Source: Taenia hydatigena (lineage: Eukaryota; Platyhelminthes; Cestoda; Cyclophyllidea; Taeniidae). Taken from it: a DNA stretch of 64,000 nucleotides. A program made the position numbers and the translations under genes. Below are positions 23,280 to 35,600 of the stretch, in pieces. Numbering within the stretch: the stretch's first letter is position 1; each line of letters opens with the position of its first letter. The notes beneath the pieces are model-generated. The model saw only the letters and a list, made by a program, of their open reading frames with translations. It made no database searches and had not been told where the DNA came from. The DNA is taken from positions 22,152,509 through 22,216,508 of the forward strand of contig JADWOT020000003.1 in the NCBI GenBank assembly GCA_036345935.2. Reading direction: 5' to 3'.

Positions 23280-25393
23280 TGCAATACTTAATTCTTTAAA
23301 TGCGCTTTGTAAGCCAGAGGCGAGAAGTCAATTTGAACCACGTGACGGAGCAGCGCGGAGGCTCGCTGGAGCGTGACACTTCCTCGGCCTGAAACCCATA
23401 TCTCGCCTAGCTGTACTTATCACTCCTTATACATTAAGGATGTCTAAACGTACGCAGACTTCTACTATCAAGGGTAACCAGGAGGGAGAGGAGGAACCCT
23501 CTACACTTGAATACAGAGTAAGGCGAATACTTGAGCATAGAACCTGCATGTTATGCGCAAAGCAAAAGAAAACAGATCAGAGCTACTGCCACGTCTGAAA
23601 AGCCGTCCTACCCTGCTAGATCTATATGGCTACCCTTGTGACCGTAACCGAAACCGGAAGCTGAACTAACAAAACGTCAAACTACTAGGTTCCATTTTTT
23701 CTGTAGACCCACTATATAAATTTTACCTAAGTATGCTAGCTTTTTCTCAAGAAAATCATTGCACGTCACATACAACTTCAGACTTTTTAGGCCAGCTGTG
23801 TTTTGGTTCCTGATTGGCTGCTAAATTTTTATAGATCTTTTAAAATTGGTTCGGTTAATTAAGTTAAAGTGCACTAGGGCAGTAGAATCCAAGGCCACTA
23901 AGGGGGCTAAGATATTTGGCCGCTCAGCTAATGGACAATTTCAAGGGCCCTACATGGCCACTAGCCAATATGGAGAGCTAAAAACTAATGCAGTGCAAAT
24001 TGTTACTTAGACTTATTATGCCACTGTAGCATCCTAATTGTTTTACCTTATTGCTCTGATAAAAAAAGACACTTGAATTTCAACACTTGTATTTTCAATG
24101 AGCAGCTTGGCTTTTCACTTTAGCTTATGGCTTGTAGGACATTATTCCCTTAAGCAATCCGTTTGTAATCCCAGTCTAGCACTAAAGTACTTCTTTTGAG
24201 ACGAGTGAATTAGACATAAGGCAGGATGTGACCTACCGGTGTGACCTAGACGTTAGCCCATGAGGCTTAGCTGCAATGACGCAGGTCCTAATTGGTCCAT
24301 TGTTAAATCTGAGAGCCTAATGATTAGCACGTTACAATGCTATTTAAATTTGACTTAGCTTTAAGTGAGATCCAGGCGTTTGTCTAACTTGGCTTCGGCA
24401 AGGACCCAATTTGTGTTTTGGTAAGCGGCGGATGGATTGCCTCCTAAAAAGTCATGGTTTTGCTTCATTTTTAGTATAGAAAGGCTAACCCAACTTGTTA
24501 GGACATCCACCCTAATTTATACTGTTGGGTGACAACCATTGGAAGTGCGACGAAATGCATATACTACGGATGGGGATATCAGTGATGACCCAAAACCAAA
24601 GGGCTTAAAATAACACCGACCGCTAACAGCTACCTCAATCCTGTGTTCTACATGTGTCCTATAACAATGGAATCAACATCATCTATAAGCAGTTCAAGGA
24701 AGTTTTGTTGCAAGGTCTCCCTAGATTACTTGCATGAAGATGTCACTAAATATACTTGTAATATCATCTTCGCTTCTCTATTAGCTCGATGAAACTCTAG
24801 TAGATATGACAAAGCTGTATAAAGCATAACAATGCAACAAGGGCAAACAGGAGCGAAATTTTGTCACTAAAAACTGCGTGAATTATGTTCTTTTCAGTAA
24901 CTTTGCTATTCGGTGGGGTTTGTCTGCATTTGATAACAAGCGCATGTGACTGTCTGTCAAACTGCCCATCCTTGATCTAACTTGCCAAGCTGACCAAAAC
25001 TCAAGTCACAGTAAATTTTTAGCACGGATTAGCGACGTTGCTGCCAAGTATATCCACAATTGCATACAAAGGTAGTGGCTAGCACGACTGCCTCGTAGTT
25101 TTTTTTGTTACGGCTAATTATAGTTTGATGATTGATGTGAGCTGCTGATCAAATAGAAGCAATGACAACACTAGTCAAACAAGGAGAAATGTAATACTTA
25201 TATTCTTTAAATGTGCTTTGTAGGCCAGAGGCGGAAAAACAATTTGAACCTTGTGGGGGACCGGCGTGGAGACTCGTCCTAAATTCCGCATTCGGCCTCG
25301 CTGTATAATTTCCTCTCTATAATAAAGATGTTAAAACATGCTCTGACTTCTACTAACAAGGGCGACTAGAAGAGAGAGGAGGAACCCTCTACA
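23280..25393 (+). mobile_element. Second LTR pair (LTR2) around a non-coding 1.7-kb interior
   Basis: Two direct copies of a 204-226 bp repeat, 23280-23505 and 25190-25393. Both begin TG(C/T)AATACTTA, share TTCTTTAAATG, CTTTGTA and GCCAGAGGCG in order, and end GAGGAGGAACCCTCTACA. The right copy has a TATAATTT motif and then AATAAA (25321-25326). CAAACAAGGAGAAA, a purine run, stands right before the right copy. The interior has no sizeable reading frame on either strand and itself holds an LTR1 remnant (about 23597-23690, minus). No target duplication was found, so it may be an old element or two neighbouring solo LTRs. The TGTAATACTT start and CTACA end are shared with LTR1, suggesting related families. 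Confidence 0.65.
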
Positions 25394-25439
25394 AAAGGGT
25401 TGTAAAAGCCTTTTCAAGTCTAGTTACGGCAAAGGGCTT

Positions 25440-25587
25440 TTACTGCCCTAGCAACTTGACTGTTGCTAGTTAAGCTGGACTCTGGATTATATTAGCAGTC
25501 TTGGGGTTTTCTGTGTGTTGAATATGTACATTCTGCTCAAGCATTTCACATGACTTCGTCTTCTAAGAGGCCTCGGCGTGCTACACC
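25440..25587 (+). repeat. Degenerate LTR1 copy
   Basis: Diverged but recognisable by TGTTGAATATGTACATTCTGC, the CTTCGTCTTCTAAGAGGCCTC block and the GCTACA end, in the usual order. Confidence 0.55.
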
Positions 25588-25915
25588 ACACAGTGCACAA
25601 TTTTTCCGAGAATATGTTAGAAGAAATATTGCTTCCCAACTTTAAATAATACGCAAACCATATAAATCATAAATCCGAAATCACAATTACTTGTTATTGA
25701 CTCCTAATTTTAGAACGCTTTATTAATTAAGTTAAGCAAAGCTTAACCCTTTAAAATTTTATGTAATTTTCTTGTAAATGTTAAACATAGCTTAAAAAGT
25801 TTTGAACGGCGGATTAAGAAAACAACCTTGAATTGTTTAATGCATCCAATTCCTATTTACGAGAGTCAAGAGGTCCTCGTGCGCCCAACCAGAAAGTCCC
25901 CTTCGCGAGGAAGGA
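25588..25915. other. AT-rich upstream region of the Ly6-like gene
   Basis: No repeat or coding feature recognised; presumably promoter and 5' UTR. Confidence 0.35.
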
Positions 25916-26347
25916 ATGTTTACTCTACTTTTTCTTCTATTTTATCAATGTGAAGCTGATTTAAGGTGTTACGGCTGTGAATACCTGAACTGGCAGTACG
26001 AGAGTGCTCTTTGGCCCTGTGATCAAGGTCCTGAGCTCTGGAAAACCCTTTCAAATTGTACCTCATGTGTAAAACAGAGTGAGGTGCAGAAAAGTGACTT
26101 CATGAAACCACGCTGGGGTCAGGAAGCAACGATTTTAAGGACGACATCAAGGTACTGTACCGTGCGATTCCCTCCTAAATACCCTGATCAATGTATATTT
26201 TTTTACGGCAGCGAGTCTCTCATCGAACAGTGCTTCTGTTCCACGGATTACTGCAATTTCACAGTGAACCACAAGTTTAACTTGCCTTTATTATTTTGTC
26301 TTTTATGTATCCTGAAATGGGAAATATGGACTTGCTACAGTTTGTGA
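25916..26347 (+). CDS. Ly6/uPAR-fold (three-finger) surface protein
   Basis: Single open frame of 143 aa. Residues 1-15 (MFTLLFLLFYQCEAD) look like a signal peptide. The mature part opens with LRCYGCEY, the classic Ly6 start, and closes with CFCSTDYCN, matching the C-C-x(4-5)-C-N signature, with about ten cysteines between. The last 23 residues are mostly hydrophobic and fit a GPI-attachment signal, although one Lys and one Glu interrupt it. An N-glycosylation sequon (NFT) follows the last cysteine of the domain, and another (NCT) lies earlier. Ly6-family members of parasitic flatworms are typically on the surface or secreted. The gene appears intronless here, unusual for the family, so an upstream exon cannot be excluded. 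The ligand is unknown. Confidence 0.75.
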   Translation: MFTLLFLLFYQCEADLRCYGCEYLNWQYESALWPCDQGPELWKTLSNCTSCVKQSEVQKSDFMKPRWGQEATILRTTSRYCTVRFPPKYPDQCIFFYGSESLIEQCFCSTDYCNFTVNHKFNLPLLFCLLCILKWEIWTCYSL

Positions 26348-26680
26348 TGCTAAAAAGTACTCCTCTCTCTTAAACACGCCTAGGCCAGAATTAAATTACT
26401 GAGAATGGGATACGTATTCCAACCAACCGAAGGCGAACAATAGGTCTCATAATAGCATAGAAAAAGATATCAATGCATAATGGAAATTTAAAATTGGGGG
26501 TGAGCGGATGGGGAGAATGGATGGGAGATGGGCGTTAGTGTCTTTTTGTCAACAGTGAAGGGATAGGGAAAGAAAATCTGAATATCAAAGGATGTGCTAT
26601 TTTTCCTTGTATTTTAATGGAGGCTAATACTGAGAAGAATTCGTGAACAACAAACACACGCATGCTTTCGCGGCTTTGAA
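26348..26680. other. Convergent region Ly6-like / BSDC1
   Basis: Holds the 3' UTRs of the two converging genes. A minus-strand ATTAAA at 26613-26618 is a possible polyadenylation signal for BSDC1. Confidence 0.4.
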
Positions 26681-29600
26681 CTACGACCACTTATCCCAGT
26701 CACTACCCTGTAGAGGAAAGGCATAATCATGTTAGCAGAGGACGAGGAATAAAGTTTTACACACTTACCGCCTCTGATTTATCATCCTCTTCGCTTCCCA
26801 ACTCCACCCTTAGCTTTGCCGCCTCTTCTTGAAGATATTCTACCGAGAGTTGAATCCCATCTTCCTCTTCCCTTCCTTCAAAATCTAACAAGTTTCAAAT
26901 TTCACTAAGACAGAATTAGAGTAAAAAAGAGAGTAAGTAGGGGTGTTAAAGGCAATTACCTCGCGGACCACCTACTGTGGATTTTAGAGATAGCTGTTGA
27001 GTTACATCCTCATCCTCCTCATCGTCTCTATCATTCTCCTCCGCTGCCTCCTCCTTCGTTACCATGACAACACTGCTGGCGGGGCTAGAATACTCTGTAC
27101 TGGGGTTCTTCGATGGCTGAGTTTCAACTGAAGAATTTGCCTGACGGATGCAAGAGAAAATCCCCAATTATTGTCCACTTTTAAAGTCATAAGCTCAACC
27201 AATTGATCCCATTAGAAATGGAAGCTTAACGCTGCAATTCCCTTTCGAATGCTTAAGAAATTACTGAATTTCGTGAACTTCAAACAAAATCCCTTTGTTT
27301 TATCGCTCACGCTATGGACGGACATCCTAATTCCCAGGGAATGTTGCATCTTTACCTTCGAATTCAAAAAAGAAATGAGAAAATTTCTGAAATTCTAGGA
27401 ACTATTTCACGTATGAAAGGCTCAAAGTTCCGCAAACACTTAACCAAGCAATCGATGCCTCAGACGCTTCTTTTTTGGCATTGCCACACATTGCGAATGT
27501 GAGTCACCACACCTGGATCTTTAGGTAACACATTTCGGCCTGTCTTTTCTATGAATTATTCGCGAAGCCTCAAATAAACAGAGAATCCGTGCAGACATTA
27601 GAATCGCAGCACAACATCACAGGAAGCTCGAAATAATAGCAAATGAACAAATCGCTTGACTCCTACATCAGCAAAACGACTCGGAGTGAGGAAAGCAATT
27701 TTTGGCCAGTCACGTGCGGGGCCTGAGCTAATTAAAACAGCTTGTCGGTAAAAACGACAACTATTGGGATTCATAACCTATTCCCAACAAGGGACATTTC
27801 CGCAAATTTCCCCCTTTTGGCAATGTTGTGTATCTAGAAGCAAAGAGTACTGCTTCAGCCACCTCCAATTACTGATTGTTTCCCATGTCTATTTGGCATA
27901 TTAGACGTTAAAAGGTGATATTATTTGAATAAACCTCATCAGAGGAACAAGGAGGATAAGGTTAGGCAGAAGCTCCCTCCTATTATGCGTGAGAGGCCTC
28001 TCGCGAGCGGCTTTTGAAACGCATTGTTGAAATACGTCCTTCTTACCAACTCAGTAATTATGTCCGTTTCCAGAGGAAAATTTTCACATTTTCGAGCAAT
28101 TCAACAGCGAAGCCAAAAGCGTCAAATAATTGCGTTTACAGTCTGCAACACACCTCGGCAATGTGGAGTGGCGGGTGGATAGTTTGGGAGTTACCGATTA
28201 TGCACCCACTTAGCTGGCGAAGATTTAAACAAGAAAGCCATTTCCCAACAAAAATCAGTTAAGTGCATAATGCATTTGCAAAGAGTGAATAAAACCAGCT
28301 GAAAGTCTTTGAAGCTAATCGCTAATAGCGGCAAGTATTTCTTTATTGTCAAAAATGGTCCCTTTGAATGTGACAGATATTTCTTTGAGTGATTCATCAA
28401 CTGAATCAAATTGCTTTAATAAATCCCAGTCAGTGCTTTCGGTTGCCTCACACTACACCTTCTCAAAACACCAAATACCACGCATTATGAGAAGCTCAAC
28501 TCTGGAACAGAGGCAAACTTCTTCTTTAGTAAATCAGAGGAAATCGAGTCATGCCGGGTTCGGGCGACACCAAAAGCATGGGGGTTTAAAATAACAGAGG
28601 AGTAACATTGACAATTGACGTGGATTTGAACCATCAGGAGAATTTCTAAAAATTAATTCCAAACATCTGATATAGCCTCGGAAAATGACTGACGACTTCA
28701 TAGCTCATCAAGAAGGCGAGCAAATAGCACTGCGGTATTGTAAGAAGCCCATTACAACCAAAACTCACCATAGTGTCGGGCAGTTTGATTTCTTCAGTCG
28801 ACCTCACCGCACCTGAAGTCACCACCGCCATATCTGACTCCTCAATCTCTTCTTTAATTTCTAGATCTAAAAAAGGCAATGGAGTACAATGGGTGGAGCC
28901 CGTAACCAGAACGGCGGCCGTTTCGATTTTGCATGTGGCAGGCAAACTCGGTCCTTAGTGAACAATAATCCGGATTCCAGCAATTGAAAACAACTTTAAA
29001 TAGCTGAATCTATGGACAAAAACAACAGAATGACCATCAACACCCAGTCGACTTTTTACCACTGTCTTGGGCTTAAGTCCTGTTTGAACAGGATTAAAAG
29101 ATCGCTTGAAAGATTGACCACTATTTTGCTATTTTTATATTATAGCTAAAGGACACGGTACTTCCTTCCTCTTCGTGATAGTTTGATGCATTTCCTGTAT
29201 GCAGCACTACTCTTGGGAGGATGTGTGCTGGTTATAAAACCGTTTTCGGTGCAGTTAATCTGTGATACATAGCATTAGCCTTATTATTCGAATCCATTCC
29301 CTCACTAATTAACTATTTAGCTTCTCCTGATAAATAAAATTACAGAAGGAATCGTGAAAGCCAAAAAAGATAGGCGAAGCTGGGAACACAATTTTATTTG
29401 CTAAACATGGCCTACTTAAGAATGCAGACTCTTCAATCTCTTTCCTATCATGACGGCCCCGAGTAACTAGCACTGTACGGTCCCCTATGACTCGGCTATC
29501 AAAATACGTCAGTGAAAAATCACTTTCTGTAATTTTATAGCTCGAGTTGTCTCTAATTTTCTACAAGTACAACTCACCAGGCCATGCCTCCACTTCACCC

Positions 29601-32600
29601 GCCTCCTTTGATGTCATCGCTGCAACAGAAGCCGCATTGATTTGCGCGAGACGAGTGCGTCTCAGGTCGAGGACATCAAAACACCAAACACGGTAGTAGT
29701 ATCGTGACCAGAAGTCAGTCTCGCTAAAATTGCTACCACCACTACCACCAGAATCCGTTCCTCCGCCGTCAGGATCGACGAGCCGGAGGAGATGGCTGCG
29801 CACAATGGGACTAGCCTCCAGTACCTGTGACGGTGAGGGGTAGGTAATGGTAGTGGCTGGAACAATGGTGGGAAGGGTGCCACCCTCGAAAACAGGGGTG
29901 TCAGGGCGGGGACAGCAGGTGTTCTCGTCGAAAAAGTTGCTCCGCCATTCGGAGTACGAAAGAACGTCCTTCCGGCTAGACGGTAGCTGCTCGTACGTGG
30001 CCGGGTCTGCGCGGATCACTTCAATACAGGCCTGTGAGGATCAAAACGTGATTAGAGGTAACTGAAGAAAATACAGCCAATTATTTCGTCAAAGGCTAAT
30101 AAAACGGATAGGTTTAGACTTAAGAGCATATAAAATGAACGCTCTAGGGTGTCTGCAAACTTTGGGAGTGTTTCGATTTTGGTCACCTAGAAATTTCCGC
30201 TGTCTTTCCTAGTTTTCGAACATTTCAGGGCGTCCCACAGATCGGGACCTCGACCGGTTTCCTTGATTGGCCAATATTACTTACAGACAGAATTAAAAAG
30301 TCCTGCTAATTGCTAAATTGGCAAGGCGCATCAAGTACCGTACGCATGCAGAATGCAACCCCTCTATACCTTCAGTGCGTTGCACGCATTCGCGTGCGCA
30401 CAAGCCATACCCCCAGCTTACTCACACCATTCGAGGAACAAAAAAGTGCGGATTGAAGTCTTTGGCTCCTGATCAACTCCGGTTTGAGCCTCAACAGGAC
30501 TCAAGCTCAGGCACATGAATGCTAGTGCATAACACAGACCGGCAAACAGCTGATTTTATTTATCTGTACCCATGGAGCCGAAGAAGATAAGAAAACTGAC
30601 CTCTAGATTGGCATGATGAAATACCTTTTAAAGAGAAATAAGGAGTCAAAATTAAAAAGAAAATGATCCCTAAGTCGTCAACGGGGGACTGCTTTTGTGG
30701 CCTCGCCGAAAACGTAAGTAATAATCAGGGGGCCATTCAAAGTCAACGAAACGTTCATGTGTTAAATAAACCCGTTCTAACTTTTTACCAACGTGGGTTT
30801 CAAAGAAGGATAGAGCTTCTTTGCACGTAATTCTTCCTGGATAAAGCAATCGAAAAATAAGTCTCTAATGATTCGAGGCAAAAAAAAACATTTTCTAAAT
30901 CAAAAAGTGCCGCTCAGGCAGACAATTCAAGCAAGATTTACACCTGGTACAATGCAAGTTTCGATGACTAGATCACAATTTATCCACATTATTTCGCAAA
31001 AAAAAGTGCATCTCTTCAAATGTTTATTAATTTGGAAAGTGCGTCGACAGGCAAAAGCATCTTGCAAGGATGAATACGTCATGAAAGATTACAATTAAAT
31101 ATGGGAATGTCTACGCAATAATTTGTCGTTGACAAAAAGGCTGGAATAAAAAATATACATACATAGAAAATAACTTGGAATTGTTACACAACAAAGCAAA
31201 AAACTAACGAATTTAAGTGGGCAATTCATTGCCATGCTGTTTTCCACATGCAAAATTCGACCAGTCGTTTTGTCGCTCATTGAAATCGTCCTTGTGGACA
31301 CGTGCGCCGGTCATGAGTATCGGCTTCTGACAGTCGTGATTGTTCAATCCCAACGGTTTGTCATTTCTTAATTCCACCCAACCTTCTCGAGCACTGTGCT
31401 TGCCCGAAATGACAAAAGAATAGTCACGAGTAAACAGGCTCAAGACAATGGCTTTGGTGGGACAGAAACTGAGCAAAACAAGGTGTGCCACCAGGATGAT
31501 ATCATGGTACACGTTGTGTTGGGAAGAAGCACGAAGGATAATAACTGCACATCGTAAGGCAGTGAGAGGTGGTGCAGTCAGTCTCGTGGTGAAGTGCCTG
31601 CTTTCGTAATAGCAAAAGAAGAAGGTCCGATACACGCACTGATATGGTATCCCAATCATACCGCATCATAGCTCCCCTTGGACATGGAGATAGTCGGAAC
31701 CCTGATGTCAACGTTGCGTTGTGATGGCTGTGTCACTGGATACGCAATGAACCCCAACTTTTAAATCATCCGACTGGCTGGTGCTGAGAAGGGTCTGCGA
31801 CCCAACAAAAAACAGCGGCCCTTATTTCCATTTCCACCACTATTCCTTGACTCACACTCCGAAGAGTGTCCAAATACCCACAAAATTGAAATTGCATAGC
31901 CGTAAATCTCAAGCTGAATGGCTGGATTTCATCTGACTGCGCCAGTGGTCAGCGCCTAAACATTCCACTGTCGTTTCTTGGGCAGTGGGTTGCGCTGCTG
32001 AAGAGCTGCAACTAATGCCATATTCGTCTACCAAATAATAGGGCAGTGTTCCTCGACATTGGAGGACACAATAGATATTAGTAGAAGCATTTCAGTGGTC
32101 GCAAGGCGTATATAATGCTGCAAACTGCCGCCTCACCACAAGAGTTTCTTCCCTTCTGATTGGTTGCACCATTATCAACCTCCTCGCAATATGATTGGCG
32201 GAGAGAACAGACCTAAAGCAATCAACCAAGTGCAGGAATGAAGCCAAAGGATAAACAGTCTACGGTCGGGGGTATTACGTCCTCTTCTGTCACTCATCCC
32301 TCACCTCAGGGCATCGCTTCTCATCCCATTGTTTAATCCCATGGAAGCAGGCGATATTAAAAGCCCCGCTCTTTGTGAATGCCGCGAGAGACAGACATCT
32401 GACAGTGCAAGAGGAATGACCTCATTTTGCCACAGTTACCCAGGTTGAAAGTTCATAATCCTTCCTGCTATCGCATTCACAATGCATTTTCTCTGCTGGG
32501 AGGCAATAAGTCGCTGTCCACCTGCTCCATTCACCCATCACACCTCATCAGACAACAAACACCAAACGCAGCGTTTGTGAGTTCTCAGCTATTGGCTCTT

Positions 32601-35600
32601 CGACTGGCAAAAAAGCTCTTCGTCGACAAATGCAAGTGTTGGAGCAATTCATAAAGTTCTGATCACAAGTAACTAAAAGCGGAGCAAGTGCAACGTCGTA
32701 GTCGATTAGTGAGGCACTTTAGAATGGAGCAGTGACAGTTGAGATGATGCACAATCGGATAGCCCTTTGGTCGTGGCCCTAGTCTTGGTTTCGGTCTGTA
32801 CATGAAAGCCAAATAGCTGCCACGCTTCCATGAAAAATAATGATGCAAATACAGCACTCAAGAATATTCGCTCCTCTCGACAAAGACGTACCAAAACGAC
32901 ATTTTGTGTTGAAATGAGGCTGGTGCGCTACCAAAACAGAAGTGCTCCTTTTTGGAATGCAGAAAGGAGATGACCTATCACCTTGTTAATGCTCTTTTGA
33001 GGTGGCATGAAAGAAAAAAACATTGTCCCACTCGAATGAACACAAAGAATAGTTTCCACAAGCATAAACTAACTTCGGCTAAAAAAGCAAGAAATGAGCT
33101 GTTTAATCACTAGGCCTAGATAAACACACCGTTAAACCATAATGTTGTATGTGAATGTGTGATTGCAAGTGGCATGTGAAGTGTGATCACTCTGCCACTG
33201 AGTTTAGAACTGCAAATTGGGTGAACAGATGAACCACGGAGGAGTGGACAAACCCACACAACCCACAAAAAACCCCCATCATGGCGTTTGTGGAGGTGCT
33301 CATTGGTTCAAGCCGATTTTGGTTGCGTGCCCTTTCGTGCGATGGGCGTACTTCCACGCTAAGGCTTCTCTGCTGCATGACAATGGACTAGCGAATTGAC
33401 GCTCTTCGTTAGGTGAGCAATTGTGGGTTCTGGTGTCTTTCTTCCTCTTCTGCAATCCTTTACCATTCATCGTTGGAAATTTAACAATCCTCTCTTAACC
33501 ACTAGACGCATTGAAGTCGTGAATGCCACTTGAATGGCCCCTTTGGAAAAAGTGCGAATAAATAGTACCTATTCATGTCAGGTTTTGGCCTCTATTTCAA
33601 CTCAAAAATTGCTTCAGCACACCAGTTGCTAAACTACGTCTGACAGAGGTAACCAACATTCGGCAACCTTGAATCGTAATAAAAAAGTTCTTCACACTTC
33701 AGATTCAGTCGCGGCTTATATGGCTAAAAATGAGACGAAAAGGACACACACAATCTCATTTGTGTTGTAAGTCACATTCCCGAAAGATATTTCCGTGGTA
33801 AAGCAACACAGGGGACAGGTTAAAGCATCAAAAAGCAGCATGAGGGGTGGGTGGGGGTGTGACAGGCTAGGGACAAACAAAACGGCAATTTATGAAGTTC
33901 AAGTTAAACCATGTTAACACTGAAAGCATGACACATGAGAGCTTTACCGGGGTAGAAACGGTGATAGACAAGGTAAACCGAATTTGCGAGGCAACTGATT
34001 AAAGCTAATATGAGAATGAAACATTCTCACCTATCATTTGTTAGTGGTTGCAAAAGAAACTGTTGTTGCATTAAAAATCACCCTCAATTAAATACCCACG
34101 TTGTGCTAATAGCCAACCAAGGTGAAAACTGATGAGAACCTCCTCCTCCTGGCCTGCGTGCATCAAAAGTACGCTTTTATTGCTCTTTTATGCCACATTG
34201 TGAGTCGTATCTACATTGGGTCTAGAAATTGCCTCCAAAAATAAAACTCTGCGTGTGCTGAAAAAGGGTTCCAAGCTTATTGGCACTTCCAGACTTAATT
34301 ACCATCGCCGCCTAGAATGCCTTGTTGGCGTTGGTTAGCATGGATCTCCGATTTCAATGCCTCTTAGGCGCAAGGATAACGGTAGACTGAATGTATCCAA
34401 TCAAAAATCAAAGTAAACTTTGTGAGAGTGAAGCCCAGAGTTTCGGGGTCAAGAGCAGATGTGAGAAGCAATTCCATGCCGTGCGATGGAAACAGGCCGC
34501 AATTACGATGTGCAAGCCCACTCAACATAACCTCGGCAAAGCATTAAGCCATTCTCACGCCAACTGCGATGCTAGTTAAGCAGTGCCTTGGGCAAATGTT
34601 TCGCATGAAGGGAGTTTAAAAAGTGAAATGCCCCCGATCCAGCCTCTAACTCGATACCCTCCAAATAAGTATTTCAAATTCGATTCATGAGGAGAGGATG
34701 TAGGTCATCAAAGCACCAAAATTTGCGGGATGCATCAGCGCCAATAAAACGGAAAGTCGTCGTGACACCGCCATTCCCGCCTCGTGATCTATTTCAAAGC
34801 ACTTGATTGCCACTGCAATGGCCGAAGCTGGGACAACGTAGCGCAACGAGAGTTGCTTAAAGCGCTTATATTGCGGGATAATGAAGCCCTCTACATCCAC
34901 TAAAACTCCTAGGAGTAGCTCAACTACCACATATCTACCATTATCAATTTGAAGACAAAGTGGAAACACGCCCTTTAAGCCACAAATTTTAGCAACTCAA
35001 TGTTCCATCCAGTTTAAAAGATTTTCAAATGATACGTGAATAAGGAGTAAGCAAATCCGATGCACAGGGCTAAAATGCAAATGTTACTGGCTAGGCAGTA
35101 CACCAAAACGACACATAAGGAAGAAATCTGCTGTGGGCGGTTGTCTGCAAATGCTCACTTCGGAAGGCATACCGGAATTACACCGAGTTTTTGTCACTGC
35201 TAAAAGCTCAAGCACCGTACCATAACCATATTAGGACCTAAGGGGCCTAATAACGCTCCCAGAGGTAGCTTAAACGATACAGGGAGAAAAGAGACCAACT
35301 CACGTCACGATTGTCTCCAGAAGCTCCAGTGTCACAGCCACTGAAGGAGAAGTTAAACGATCCGCCAGTAAGTTCGGAGATGCCCTTCTCCAAGGCACTC
35401 ACGAAACCCGAGAAGGAGGACTTGATATTCGAAAAATGCGCAGCTAGATCCCCACCATCATCGGCTGAGCATGCAGGAAAAAAACAGCCTTAAATTCACA
35501 CCGATGTCAATCATTTTCTACGCCTAAAATTGCACAGAAAATGGACTTAGATGCTTTCAAAGGTCAAAATCCATCTATAAACAATCAAATATTGGTAAAA

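Noticed and set aside
31213..31659. Open frame conserved between both inverted-repeat arms as a real gene
   Set aside because: Its conservation follows from the near-identity of the DNA; no domain, splice or start context supports coding.
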